Shown here: piece after piece, positions 23,314 to 34,060 of the stretch
Position numbering within the stretch: the first letter of the stretch is position 1
Layout of the letters: each line of letters begins with the position of its first letter
Source of the DNA: a virus
Reading direction: 5' to 3' (one strand)
Length of the DNA: 64,000 nucleotides
IMG/VR virus record: IMGVR_UViG_3300045125_000031
Location: 37,242 to 101,241 of that record
Notes under the pieces: generated by a model
Told to the model about the DNA's origin: nothing
The model's database searches: none
Seen by the model: only the letters and a program-made list of their open reading frames with translations
Program-made: the position numbers and the translations under genes

Positions 23314-24026
23314 GCTGATGACCTAACTCATTAATATCAGTCATGATTACGACACAATACTTTGTACCGCTCTTCATAGGAAGAGACGCATGCTCATAAA
23401 TGTAGTTAGATGGGAATACAGCAATATCTCCAACCTTTGGTGTAAGAGTATAGCCGTCTAATCTTGGAAATTGTATTTCTCCGCCTTCGTAGTCATCATT
23501 GATATAGATAACAGCAGAGACAGTTGCATTATATGCTGGACCATGATCTGCGTGAATATTAAAGTGTTTTCCTTCGCCTTCATATTTTACAAAATTAAAT
23601 GCTTCATAATAAATAACATTAATTCCCCAATAACGTGCATAATCATCTATACAAAACTTTAATTTTTGATAAATTTCTTCATGTAGGTCATAAGTTCTCC
23701 ATTAAATCTCATCTCTGGGGCCAAGATTTTCTTGCTTGTATTTAAAATCTACAGCATCTCTTGCTCTTTTAATTGGTGTTGTAGAGTTTGTAACCTGTGC
23801 TTCTGACCATTTGTATCTTTTTGTTCCATCTAAATTTGATTCAAGTATTTTAATATATCTGTCAGCATCATCTTTACTAAAAACATTTCTATAGACGTTT
23901 AACCCAAGTCCAGGATTTTCTACAACTATACCATTTGGTAAAGTTTTTGTTGGATATCTTGTTTGATGCAGTTTCTGAACGATCTTTAGTAAACCAAGGA
24001 TTCTGGTTTTCATCATAAATTTCCAT
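23303..24026 (-). CDS. 2OG-Fe(II) oxygenase, prolyl 4-hydroxylase-like (8), frameshifted
   Basis: Rejoined core: EGKHFNIHADHGPAYNATVS (HAD), YINDDYEGGEIQFPRL, then YEHASLPMKSGTKYCVVIM for the second His and basic residue. The N-terminal region includes NVYRNVFSKDDADRYIKILE. The last codons overlap the next ATG (ATGTCCGATGA). Three or more shifts between 23330 and 23990. Confidence 0.7.
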
Positions 24027-24051
24027 ACTGACTAACCTTTCAAAGTTAAAG

Positions 24052-24490
24052 TTATGCTACTGTGCTAAAAGAGGTTCCGTCCCTGTTGTATGTTTGTCCA
24101 ACATATACAGTTTGTCTTTCTGGAATCTTTGCTAAGATCATACCTGCAGCATTTGCAGCAGCAAACATCTCTGCCTTTGGACCTTCTGACGGTACTGCCA
24201 TTCTTGCAACAACAACATTGTTAGATAAGAATGCATACAAATTAAAAGAATCTAATTGCTCTTGTGTAGCATTTAATAGATTAGGGACCTGCAGTTCCTC
24301 CAGAAAATGATGAGCCATTGAAAGTTGCTCCATGAAGTGCTGTTTGCTTATATGCACTTGCATCAATTGCTGAAATAGTTGCTCCAGTTTCATAAACTGT
24401 ATCAAGATTATCCATTACCTCTGGCTTATTGCTTGAATATATTCCAATAACATCATAAGCATCATTGTTTTCTACTAATATTGCGTACAT
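24052..24490 (-). CDS. Small virion-like protein, frameshifted once
   Basis: Starts MYAILVENNDAYDVIGIYSS behind AAGGAGATTATTA. After one shift it continues NLLNATQEQLDSFNLYAFLS to NRDGTSFSTVA, about 145 residues. The Gly/Ser/Thr-rich beta character resembles small tail-associated proteins, but no family is recognised. Confidence 0.45.
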
Positions 24491-24566
24491 TAATAATCTC
24501 CTTTAGTACTTTTATTATAGCATATGTTATTTAGTAGGGGCATATCTTCATATACCCCCACTAATT

Positions 24567-25539
24567 TTAACAACCGCATGATCTTCCTGGACAGCATACG
24601 CTACATCTCCAACAATATCCACAGAAGCAACTTCCGCCTCCGCCACCAGATGGTGGTGGTGAGAAACTTGGTGGGAAGAATGGGAAGAACGGGAAGAATG
24701 GGAAGAACGGTGGGAAGAATGGGAAGTAAGGGAAGTAAGGGAAGAACGGTGGGAAGAATGGGAAGTAAGGGAAGAATGGGAAGAACGGTGGGAAGAACGG
24801 GAAGAATGGGAAGAATGGGAAGAATGGTGGGAAGAATGGGAAGAACGGAAAGAATGGAAGAATGGTGGGAAGAATGGGAAGAACGGGAAGAATGGGAAAA
24901 ACGGCGGGAAGAACGGGAAGAATGGTGGCGTGGTATTAACACTATTTGTAGTTACACCAGTTGACTCTCCACATGCATTTGTAAGATAAATTGTATAAGT
25001 TTGAGAACCTGGGATACTCCAGGGTCGTTAGCAGTATATGATGTGCAGAACCAGATATACCAGTATAACTTGATCCATCCGAACCAGTGATTCTGATTGA
25101 TGTTGATTGCAGTACCTCCAGTTGCTGATCCTGCTGGAAGAGTCCATGATATTGTGTTTGTGTTAGCAGATGTAGCAGATGCTGAAACACCTGTAGGATT
25201 GTTTGGTCTTGTTGTAACTGTTACGGAAGATGAAGCAGATGATGCTGCTGATGTTCCAGAAGCATTAGTTGCTGTTACTGTAAAAGTAGGTGTTGTTCCT
25301 GCAGCAATTCCAGTCACAGTAATTGGAGATGATGCTCCAGTTCCTGTTTGACCAGTGCTTGCTGTAACTGTATAAGATGTTGCTGGAGGAGAACCTGCGG
25401 TAATTCAAATGGCAACTGACACAGCACCATCGTTGTATGCTCTACCACTACATGTTTGTTGGAACAACACTTAATTGGTGGCTTTGGCTCCAAGAAGTCA
25501 TTTGCTGCTGTGACTTTCTACCTACTTTTTAGTTGCCAT
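24567..25539 (-). CDS. Fn3-type fibre protein with FFP repeats and Cys-rich C-terminus
   Basis: Two fibronectin-III-like modules (TGIAAGTTPTFTVTATNASG; GVSASATSANTNTISWTLP) lead into a stretch of roughly twenty FFP or YFP units (about 24665-24925). The end is GGGGGSCFCGYCWRCSVCC followed by PGRSCGC. This Cys-rich end is nearly identical to that of the Pro-rich protein at 37473. At least four shifts break the frame. Probably an extracellular fibre; the Cys end may be a disulfide or metal knot. Confidence 0.6.
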
Positions 25540-25562
25540 TATTTATTCCCCTTTACTGTAAA

Positions 25563-27617
25563 TTACTTAAGATCTCCGTAAACAATCCAGGTATTTGCTG
25601 CTCTCTTCAATAGAGTTGCAGATGACCATTGTGTACGTAGAGTTAATCCTGGAGTAGCATTTACAGTTACTCCTGCGCCTGCTGCAATTGCAACTGCGCC
25701 TGTATTTGTCTGAAGAACATCTGATAGAAGTTCCTATTGGGAAATTCGAGGTCGACTGCAGGAATTGTAACGTTTACTGCTGAACCACCAGTGTGAGAAA
25801 CCTCAATAAGTGAATCTCTTTCGAGTAATGCTCGCAAGAGTACTACGCTGTTTTTCTGAATAATTGGTGTTCGTGAAGGTACACCTTCCTTTGTTTGTGT
25901 TCCGTCTCGTAAATGCAACACCGCTTGCTGCAACGGTTACTGTTCCAGTAAATGTTGGTTTTGCAAGTGGTGCTTTTGCTGCAAGAGAAGTTGTTGCAGT
26001 TGTAGCAAAGTTTGCATCGTCACCAAGTGCTGCTGCAAGTTCATCAAGAGTGTTGAGTGCTGCTGGAGCAGATGCGATTACTGCATTTATTGAGATGTTG
26101 CATCTGCAATTGCTTCTACTTTGCAGTTGCGATTGCTGTTGACTTGTGCTATTGATACTGGCTTATTTGGCATCTGATGTGTTGTCAACATTGCCAAGAC
26201 CTACCATTGACTTTGTAACACCAGATACTGTTCCAGTAAATGTTGGTGATTCAAGATCTGCCTTTGCAGCAAAGACTTGTTGAAAGTCCATCAATCTTGA
26301 CTGTGCAATTGCTGCTGAAGCATTAATATCAGCATTTACAATTGTGTCCGTTTTCAATCTTTGCAGATGTAACGGCTCCATCAACAATCTTTGATGTTGT
26401 TCACAGAGTCTCCGCAAGTTTGTCTGCGGTTACGTTGGAGTCAACAATCTTTGCAGTTGTAACTGTATTATCTGTTGGTGTTCTTGTATCTGATAAACGA
26501 GCATCGTCTGTAAGCACAAGATCTGCAGTATCTAAAATTCCATGTATGTTTGTTGTGTCTGCTCTGTATGATCTTCAATTTCTGAAGACAAGGCCAATGC
26601 TGATGTATCGTCAATTCCATGTACATTAGTTGTATATGATCCATGTGTTGAAATAGCATCAGTTACATAAGATTCTGTTGCAAGTTCACCTGTATCTAAA
26701 ATTCCGTGAACATTTTGTGTAAGTAAGTTATGAGTTCCTACTTCACCAACTGCTGCGGTTCCTGCTGCAGTATCTGCATAGTCCTTAGTTGCAAGATCAC
26801 CTATGTTAGAAATTCCGTGTATATTTTGTGTTAAATCATTGTGGCTGCTAACTAAATTATCTGCATATCCCTTTGTTGCTGCATGAAGAGGTTCTGTTGG
26901 TGTACCAGATAAGGTAAGAACACCTGTCATTGTATCCCCATCCTTTGCAACCTTTTCTCCAACAAGACCAGTTATAGTTACTGCAAAATCTTCATCATCA
27001 GCAATAGCAGCAGAAAGTTCACTTAATGTGTTTAATAATTCTGGTGCTCCTGCAATAAGTGATGAAATTCTTCCTTGTACAAATTCTTGTTGTAGCAATC
27101 TTTGTTGTATTATCAGTACCATTTTGAGTTGTTGCTACTGAGTTTGAGCCAAGATCTGCTGAGACTAATGTCTTATTCGTTAACTCTTGAGTACCTGTTA
27201 ATGTAACAACAGTATTATCAATATCAAACTGACTTGTGCCAGCGTTCCAATCAATGCCTTCACCAGCAAGTGTTGACTGATTTACTTCTGCGTTAGAAAT
27301 TGCATCTGCAAGATCATCTAAAGTTGCAAGGTTTGCTGTGTTTGCAATACCGTGAACATTTGTGGTAGCGCTTACGTGATTAGAGATACTGTGGGTCATC
27401 ACCAAGTGCTGCTGCAAGTTCTATTAAGTGTGTCCAATAACTCTGGAGCACCGCTTGCGTCTGTAAAATACTTAAGGGCAGACCATGCTGATGATCCATT
27501 ACCTATCTTAAATGCGCCTGTGTCGGTTTCAAAACCGATTTCACCTGCTGCTAAAATTGGGTTTGCGCTGGTCCACTGTGCTGCAGTACCTCTACGCTGT
27601 TGCATTCTTGTTGCCAT
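25563..27617 (-). CDS. Tail fibre with Mtd-like N-terminal domain, frameshifted
   Basis: Starts RMQQRRGTAAQWTSANPILA, then GEIGFETDTGAFKIGNGSSAW, the N-terminal module of Mtd-type and many phage fibres, behind AAGGAGAGATAA. Repeats such as LTQNVHGI and LATKDYAD follow, then PTFTGTVSGVTKSMVGLGNV. The end is SSATLLKRAANTWIVYGDLK. About 685 residues when rejoined. Probable host-binding fibre. Confidence 0.65.
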
Positions 27618-27676
27618 TTATCTCTCCTTGTGGTATTTCTACCGTTTTATTTCTGTGCTTATTATAACATCAGTTT

Positions 27677-28132
27677 TTAGTTGAAATTATCTACTGCACT
27701 ACCGCCATCGTAAACCAAAGTCCACGAGTTGGTGTTATAGGATCCGCCATCTACTGGAGAACCTTGTGGATCATTAAAACTACCGCCAGTGACAAACTGA
27801 GATACTATGAAACCAGTTCCATCAATTGCGGTATCGTGAATATGCTGGGTAGATTTAATGTGTCATCAATTGATGCCATTGTCATCCATGAACCAGAATA
27901 ATAGAACATTAACTCTGATGTTAATGTATCAAACCATAAATCACCATTTTCTGGTGTAGAGGGAGCGGTAGATCCGACAACCATGCCACTAGCCAATGAA
28001 TCGACATATGCCTTAGTAGCAGCATGTGTATCTAATGTAGGTGTTCCTACTGATACCGTTCCTCCGGAACTCACCGCCACCAGTGACGATAAGTCCATTT
28101 TTAACCTTGAAGTCCTTGTTGACTGTTGCCAA
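27677..28132 (-). CDS. Short tail-fibre-like protein
   Basis: Begins ATVNKDFKVKNGLIV with a probable TTG start at 28132 behind GGGAG. It has THAATKAYVDSLASGMVVG and DLWFDTLTSELMFYYSGSW and ends YDGGSAVDNFN. The first 15 residues match the start of the larger fibre at 29791, so the two are paralogues that share an attachment motif. Shifts lie near 28060 and 27845. Confidence 0.55.
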
Positions 28133-28165
28133 GATTACCACTCCCTCTTTTGTTTAATTTTTTTA

Positions 28166-29791
28166 TTACTTTAAAAGTGTTCCAACAACAGCCACTGTTG
28201 AGGTTGTTGTTAAGAGTTGCTACACGAAGGCGTACATCTGAACCATTGACATCTGCTGAAACAGATCCAAGTGAACCATTTGTTCCTACCATCGCATATT
28301 CTGTGATTGCCACATTGTCAGAAGTATCAAGAGTCAAGATAAGCTTTTGAAACCTCAGTATGTGAACCTTGAGCAATCTTTACAAGGAATTCAGCAGACT
28401 TGTAATCTGCCTTAGCCCATGAGACTGCTGTGCTTGTGCTTGCAGTTGCAACTTAGAAGCCTCTGCTGCTACCTGCTTTGCAATGCTTGCAATTTCTACT
28501 GCAGGGAAGTCGGGTGACTGCCTCAAGAGCAGATACTGCACGAGCATTTGTAAGTGTAGGTTTGTTGAACCTTCTTCAAGATCATCAGTATCAGAATCTG
28601 CAACACCGTTTTCTGCGGTAATTGTAAGATTGTCTGATCCATCCTTTGTAATTATAATGTTAGTCTTTGTTGCATTAGCGAGAAGCGTTGCTGCTTCAGC
28701 CTTTGCACGAGCAGCAGTGTAATAAAGGTTTGAGCCTTCTGCAACATCGTCTGTATCAAGGTTATCAATACGAGTATTTGTTGCTGAGTCAAGACCATCT
28801 GCATAAGACTGTGCTGCTGTCTGTGCTGCTGAAGCAGATTTACCTGCTGCGTCATAGTTTACTGCAAGACCATCTGCATAATCTTCTGCTGCTGATTGAG
28901 CATTGTTTGTTGCGGTTGTAGCAAATGATTCTGCATTTGAGCTGTGCTGCATTTGCATAACCGTTGTGCTGCTGAATCTACATCAGAAATTTCTGAATCA
29001 ACATAAGTTGTGTCAGCCTTTGTTGCAACCAAGTTAGCAACATCAGTTGCATAGTTTGGATTATCAGCAATTGCTGCAGCCAACTCATTAAGTGTATCGA
29101 GAAGAGCAGGTGCAGAATCTACAAGATCTGATACCTTTTCATCTGTATATGAGTTAGCATCTGAAAGTGCTTGTGAAGCAGCACCAAGGGCATCATCATG
29201 TACTCAGCAAGATTTAGTGCTGTAATAGCATTATCTGTATAGGTGTTTGCATCTGTTTCTGCATCTGCAATTTGACCCTCAAGATCTGTTACTGCTGAAG
29301 AAAGAGCATTAGACGCTGTAAGTTCTGCTGCTGCTTGGGCTGCATTAGCCTTTGTAGTAGCATCTGCTGCTGCATCTGAAATTGCTTCTCCTTAGCGGTA
29401 GCAACTTCTGCATCTGTTGCAAAAGAACCATCTAGGGTTGTTGAAATTGTGTACATTTTGTGAACCATTGAATGATACAGAACTCTGTAACATCTCCAGT
29501 AAGTTCAATTGTACGAGAAGTTCAAGTGTAGTTGCTGTATCTGCATTACCAGTTACATCACCAGTAAGATCTGCTGTAATTATTCCTGCAGCAAAATTGC
29601 CTGAGCCATCACGCTTAACAACTGTATCTGCTGTCATTTGCTGATGTGGCTGTTCCACCAATTAAGATTGACGATATAATCTTGATCGTCTGTTTTCTTT
29701 GTAAGAATGTCATGGTTGTTGATGGTACCTGTTGTGCCTTCAACAATCAGACCATTCTTTAACTTTAAAGTCTTTTGTTGACTGTTGCCAT
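28166..29791 (-). CDS. Ala-rich tail fibre, frameshifted
   Basis: Starts ATVNKDFKVKNGLIVEG behind AAGGAGATAAAAA. Most of the protein is Ala-rich heptad-like sequence (DAAADATTKANAAQAAAEL; AQTAAQSYADGLDSATNTRI), probably a trimeric coiled-coil shaft. The end is a beta region (VAITEYAMVGTNGSLGSV) closing with VAVVGTLLK. Around ten shifts. Confidence 0.55.
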
Positions 29792-29806
29792 TTTTTATCT
29801 CCTTAT

Positions 29807-30259
29807 TTACGCCTTAAGTCCAATACGTGCATAATCGTACTGTGACTGGCGTTAATTCCAGGATACTGGAGTAACAGTTAAATTTACTGTGATCCCCACC
29901 TTAGAGACGCTAATGGTGCCAATATTCCCATCATTGTCTATCGTGCCATATTCAGCTGACATTTACATTTGTACCGTCAACCAAGATGGTCAATTCTGTT
30001 GCGTAGAATTTATTGTCTCCTGCTGATGTCTTTAGCAATTGAAACAATATATTTAACCATTCGCCATTCTGTTGCATCAAAATTATCAATTACTGTGGCA
30101 TTTTCAATACCAGTAATTGTATTTTCATTATTACCCATATGTACCTAAGTCTGTGGATTGGGCTGAGGTTGAATCAATTAAATCTTCATAGTCTTGCTGA
30201 GTAGGACGATCACCAGTTTGAAACTTGGTCTTTAGTGTTGGGATTGAGATTTTTGCCAT
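29807..30259 (-). CDS. Virion-like protein, leaderless start, frameshifted
   Basis: Starts MAKISIPTLKTKFQTGDRPT, then QQDYEDLIDSTSAQSTD, a pattern found in cyanophage-type virion proteins. It ends SQYDYARIGLKA, about 150 residues. TATAAT at 30266-30271 (minus) lies exactly 6 nt before the ATG, so the transcript is predicted to begin at the start codon. Confidence 0.5.
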
Positions 30260-30288
30260 GTGCTTATTATAACATCCTTTTATAATAT

Positions 30289-30510
30289 TTAAAGAATCCA
30301 GTTACTAAAACCAATAACCTGCAGTGGAATTGGCTGGGGATTAGATGGACCGTATCCTTCAATTTGTATAGATTTAAATCTTACCCTAAATGGTAAGTCA
30401 TGCTTAATTGTAACTGTTGGGTTAATTAATGTTATTTGTTTTACAGAGTAGTCAATTGGCTTTATATATTTGGTTTTATGTTGTATGTTTGATAGTGTTG
30501 CTCTTGCCAT
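30289..30510 (-). CDS. Small basic beta-type protein, 73 residues
   Basis: Intact MARATLSNIQHKTKYIKPID to QVIGFSNWIL. No recognised domain; alternating hydrophobic residues suggest a small beta protein. The start overlaps the stop of the upstream gene at 30510, so it belongs to the 30916-30289 operon. Confidence 0.5.
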   Translation of the reverse strand: MARATLSNIQHKTKYIKPIDYSVKQITLINPTVTIKHDLPFRVRFKSIQIEGYGPSNPQPIPLQVIGFSNWIL

Positions 30511-30916
30511 TAATCAGTTACATCTTCAAGAATCTTCATGCTACCCTGGCAAACTGTCCAAACTCTTGTAGGGTCAGATAACTGAATATCAAAGATGTCT
30601 CCTGTTTCTAAAATAAAAGATTCTGCAGAAGTTAGCCAAACAGTAAACTCTCCAACCAAATCATCTGCGTCTGCTTCTGGGTTTAACTCCATGACCAATG
30701 TTGCAGTTATCTGTAATTACACTCCAAGTCTGCTGAATTATTAGGTCTTTTAATTTTCATATTAATATCCCAATCTGGAATAATTAATGGATCGCCAGCA
30801 TCATCAACAACATAAACTTTAAAACCAGATGTGTCTCCACGAACTACAGTCCAAATAACTGTTGGTGGTTTTTCACCTATATCATATGAAGAAGCGGATC
30901 CACGAAAATTTGCCAT
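30510..30916 (-). CDS. Ig-like baseplate or tail protein, leaderless start, frameshifted
   Basis: Two pieces rejoin: GEKPPTVIWTVVRGDTSGFK and GEFTVWLTSAESFILETGD ending KILEDVTD. It is paralogous to the gene at 41765 (WRVVRGDSATLKIEF) and similar in layout to BppU-type N-terminal domains. TATAAT at 30923-30928 (minus) is 6 nt before the ATG. Confidence 0.5.
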
Positions 30917-30933
30917 GTGTTGATTATATCATA

Positions 30934-31476
30934 TTAGGCTAATCCAGCCTTTAATGCTCCCCATGTGCCGTTGCCTTTTGCCTCAACAATAATTACACCA
31001 TTTGTGGCATGTGCATATCCAACAATACCTACTGCACCTGAACCTTCTGCTGGTCTTATCTTTGTCAAACCACCATCTGGTCTGCCTACGTATAGGACAT
31101 CTCCTGTAACAAAAGACGATGTATTTACATTTGCAAGAACTCCAGCAACAACAACCTTTCCAATTGCATTATTATTTAATGATGTTTTTAATAAACCTAG
31201 TACTGGCTTTACTGAACCAGATGACCATAAATCTTCTGTATAATGTTTTATTCCAGGTACGGTGTCTGAATAATTAAATATATAAACTGGAGTGCCTGCA
31301 GGTAATGTCAAACCACTAATATTTTTAACATCTATTTGTATAATTGAAACATCTATAGATTCTAGTGATTCTTTTACATCTCCCGCTAATTGTTCTAAGT
31401 CTCCGTGTACGTTTACTGGGTCTGTAGACCTTGGAAATGCTATCTGAAATTGACCTGATGTCTGATTAGTTGCCAT
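30934..31476 (-). CDS. Virion structural protein, intact, 180 residues
   Basis: MATNQTSGQFQIAFPRSTDP, then GLTLPAGTPVYIFNYSDT and GDVLYVGRPDGGLTKIRPAE. The last region resembles beta-barrel capsid-decoration or fibre-head modules that carry a reversible Gly/Val-rich core. No frameshift. A TATAAT lies 9 nt upstream of the ATG. Confidence 0.5.
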   Translation of the reverse strand: MATNQTSGQFQIAFPRSTDPVNVHGDLEQLAGDVKESLESIDVSIIQIDVKNISGLTLPAGTPVYIFNYSDTVPGIKHYTEDLWSSGSVKPVLGLLKTSLNNNAIGKVVVAGVLANVNTSSFVTGDVLYVGRPDGGLTKIRPAEGSGAVGIVGYAHATNGVIIVEAKGNGTWGALKAGLA

Positions 31477-31506
31477 AATATACTTATTATACCACTTTTA
31501 AGATAT

Positions 31507-31536
31507 TTGACATGGGTCTGAAATCCATGTTATACT
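31507..31536 (+). promoter_or_regulatory. Promoter of the lysozyme gene
   Basis: TTGACA at 31507-31512, 18 nt, TATACT at 31531-31536. It faces away from the minus-strand structural genes and serves the only plus-strand gene between 1 and 43 kb. Confidence 0.7.
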
Positions 31537-31547
31537 AGGAAGTAACA

Positions 31548-31570
31548 TGACACCCTTTAACAAGGTGTCA
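31548..31570 (+). promoter_or_regulatory. Perfect inverted repeat in the lysozyme leader
   Basis: TGACACC (31548-31554) and GGTGTCA (31564-31570) form a 7-bp stem with a 9-nt loop between the promoter and the ribosome site (AAGGAGGAAACT). The place fits an operator or an attenuating hairpin that delays lysis. It has no U-tract, so it is not a simple terminator. Confidence 0.5.
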
Positions 31571-31592
31571 TTCCGTTTCTAAGGAGGAAACT

Positions 31593-32159
31593 ATGATTAC
31601 TTTTATGAATAATAACAAGAACATCATTGGCACACTCAGCATATTGGCTATGTTTGGAGTTTATTCAAATGTGGCTAATGCTTCTGAAAACCGATTAGAC
31701 GATAGTAAAACTATCGTGCTTGAAGAGACTATTGAGGCCACGAAAGTGGCCAAAAGTGTTTCTAGGGCTAAAGAAGATCAGTTAGAAAAATACAAAAATG
31801 CTGTAAATCTATCTCGACAAAGATCTTAAAAAATCTACTTAGATTAGTAGGTTTTGAAGGTCAACAACTAAGGGAGGCTTGGGCTATTGCTAAGAAAGAA
31901 TCTGGCGGTAGACCGATGGCATTAAACCTTAGCAAAAGAACTGGAGATAGTTCTTATGGCTTATTTCAAATAAATATGATTGGCGACCTTGGTCCTGAGC
32001 GTAGAGATAAGTTTAATTTAACATTCAAACTATGAGTTATTTAATCCAGTATTAAATGCTCAAGTTGCGTTCCACATGTCTAACGGTGGAGAAAATTGGA
32101 TTGCCTGGAAGGGCATTACTCCAAGAACAAAACAATTAATGGGTGGATTCCCACAATAA
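31593..32159 (+). CDS. Secreted lysozyme/transglycosylase-like endolysin, frameshifted
   Basis: An N-terminal signal-like segment (NIIGTLSILAMFGVYSNVANA) precedes a charged linker and an SLT-like core: AWAIAKKESGGRPMALN with the catalytic Glu, GDSSYGLFQINMIG, then NPVLNAQVAFHMSNGGENW. It cleaves peptidoglycan. The signal peptide suggests host export rather than holin-only release. Shifts lie near 31825 and 32030. The end overlaps the convergent gene by about 24 bp. Confidence 0.7.
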
Positions 32160-33035
32160 AACACCAGATGGGTCCAGGGCTGCTACTTTATTCTTAAAGT
32201 GGTTATGCCTTGGATCCATTCCGTGTTTTGCAGGCATACCAATAACACTATTTATAGATAAGAGTCCAGCAGATTGACTAAATGCAGAATTTCCAACTAT
32301 TAAGACCTTTGGCAGTTAACATAAAAATAAATGAACTATATGTGTCCATATCATTTCTTATTATTATATTTGGATATGCCTTTTTGAGCAAATCAAAGTT
32401 AATGCTTGTATGCTCATATTCTCCAGACTCATTTTGATATAAGTGTGGCTGTCTCCACATACGCTCTTGGTCATGTCCCTTTGGAGTAAAAGTACTAGTG
32501 TCAGAATCAGTACAAATAATAACATCTGGGTTATCCATTTTACATTTATCTATAATTTCTGGTATTTGTAATAAAACCCTTTCATAAAATTCATCCTCGA
32601 CATACCTTGGATTTTCTGGTATAGCATTTCCTCTTCTAATGTGTATAACTATAGAATTGTGAGTTTGACCAGTAAATTTATTAAAATGTATTGCTTCTTT
32701 TAAAAATCAATATCGTCGTTTGTAGTTGCAAAACCTGGAGCGTCTGCACCTGCGCCAACATTTTTACATAAACTTTTATATGGTATATCATCAAAATTAA
32801 TATTTTGCCATGGGTTATACAAAACATTATTAAATTTATCCATTAAATCTTTATATTTTGGATCATCTTCTCCATCAATACCATCAGATTTATGAATTAA
32901 AAACCAATCGATTGGTGTATCTTTAAATATTTTTTTATGGTACTTGGCATATGACATAGCATATATTTTTTTCCATAGCATTGCACCTAATCCATCCATG
33001 GTTTTAAATTCTTTGACAATATCTGTCATAACCAT
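32136..33035 (-). CDS. Glycosyltransferase, GT11/fucosyltransferase-like, frameshifted
   Basis: The N-terminus has GLGAMLWKKIYAMSYAKYH, resembling the GLGNQLFQ motif of alpha-1,2-fucosyltransferases. NSIVIHIRRGNAIPENPRY carries the HxRRG nucleotide-sugar motif and DVIICTDSD follows. GDP-L-fucose or a related GDP-L-sugar is the likely donor. One shift near 32700 and one near 32290. Confidence 0.55.
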
Positions 33036-33981
33036 CCCCTGGATGTTAATTCATTATAATACATATCCTTCCAATGGAGTTGTCTATGTATTCCAGGATG
33101 TGGTCTATTTGATCCTGGACCCCATGGCCCAGCAAACTTATGATAGTCATAAGCCATATCAAAAATATCCATATGGTTATCAAAATATTCTTTATGGCAT
33201 TCAATAGAATCCCAATTTATCATTTTATATTGTGGTAGTAACTTATCTGTTGTATCTCCATAAATGTCAAATTCAAAATTTGTAGGAAACTGTGCTCTAG
33301 TCGTATCTTGAAAATAATTTTTAAAATTATTTTTTAAAAATGCTTCATCAGAATCTGTTAATGCATTTGACCATGTACTCCAAATAAGTTTAATTCCTTG
33401 TGAGTTACAAAATGTTTCTAACATTTTTATATGATCTAAATTTTGATAATACACCCACTCATAAGGCAAAATTTCTTGATAGTTCCACGGTGCTGTAACC
33501 TTGGCTTTCTTTGGTGAATAATTAATATACCAATCTTGCATGTATTCTGCATTTGGAGAAACAAAGTAAAATCTTTCAAAGTTTGCAAAATTACAAACAA
33601 CAACTTCTGGAACATATTCGTATTTATTTATTAATCCAAAAAACTAGAAACTAATTTATTTACTGCTGCTCCACTATATGATATATTTCCTATTAGATGT
33701 TTACTATATCCTAATTCTTCTTGCAGTAAATTAGACCATCTTAGATTTTCTGGAAGTCCTTGACCTAAAGTTAAGGAACAACCTAAAGCAATTATGTTTG
33801 GCTTTTGTGCAAAGTCTATAGACCTTAGTCCATCCTCATTCCACTGATAACTATATTCTGGTCTAGGTATTTCTGCATGTGCTGCAATGATTGGATCATT
33901 AACTTTATATTTTCTGTTCTTAGTATTTTTATTATATCCAACATGTGGTATTGGACCAGGGATATATAGGTCATCAAACAT
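33026..33981 (-). CDS. SGNH/GDSL-type hydrolase
   Basis: IIALGCSLTLGQGLPENLRW is the nucleophile block (Ser in GCSLT). GNISYSGAAVNKLVSSF follows and the C-terminal block is SNRPHPGIHRQLHW, with His as the catalytic base. About 318 residues after one shift near 33640. SGNH enzymes often remove or add acyl groups on glycans, consistent with the neighbouring glycosyltransferases. Confidence 0.6.
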
Positions 33982-34060
33982 AAAAACTAGTATATCAGAT
34001 TAGACTTTTTTATCTTTCTATACTTTTTCCACATTCTGTATCTTAGAATTAATCTTTTTA

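Noticed and set aside
24524-24964. Plus-strand 146-residue Gly/Arg/Met-rich reading frame
   Set aside because: It is the reverse complement of the FFP repeat of the minus-strand fibre gene and has no ribosome site.
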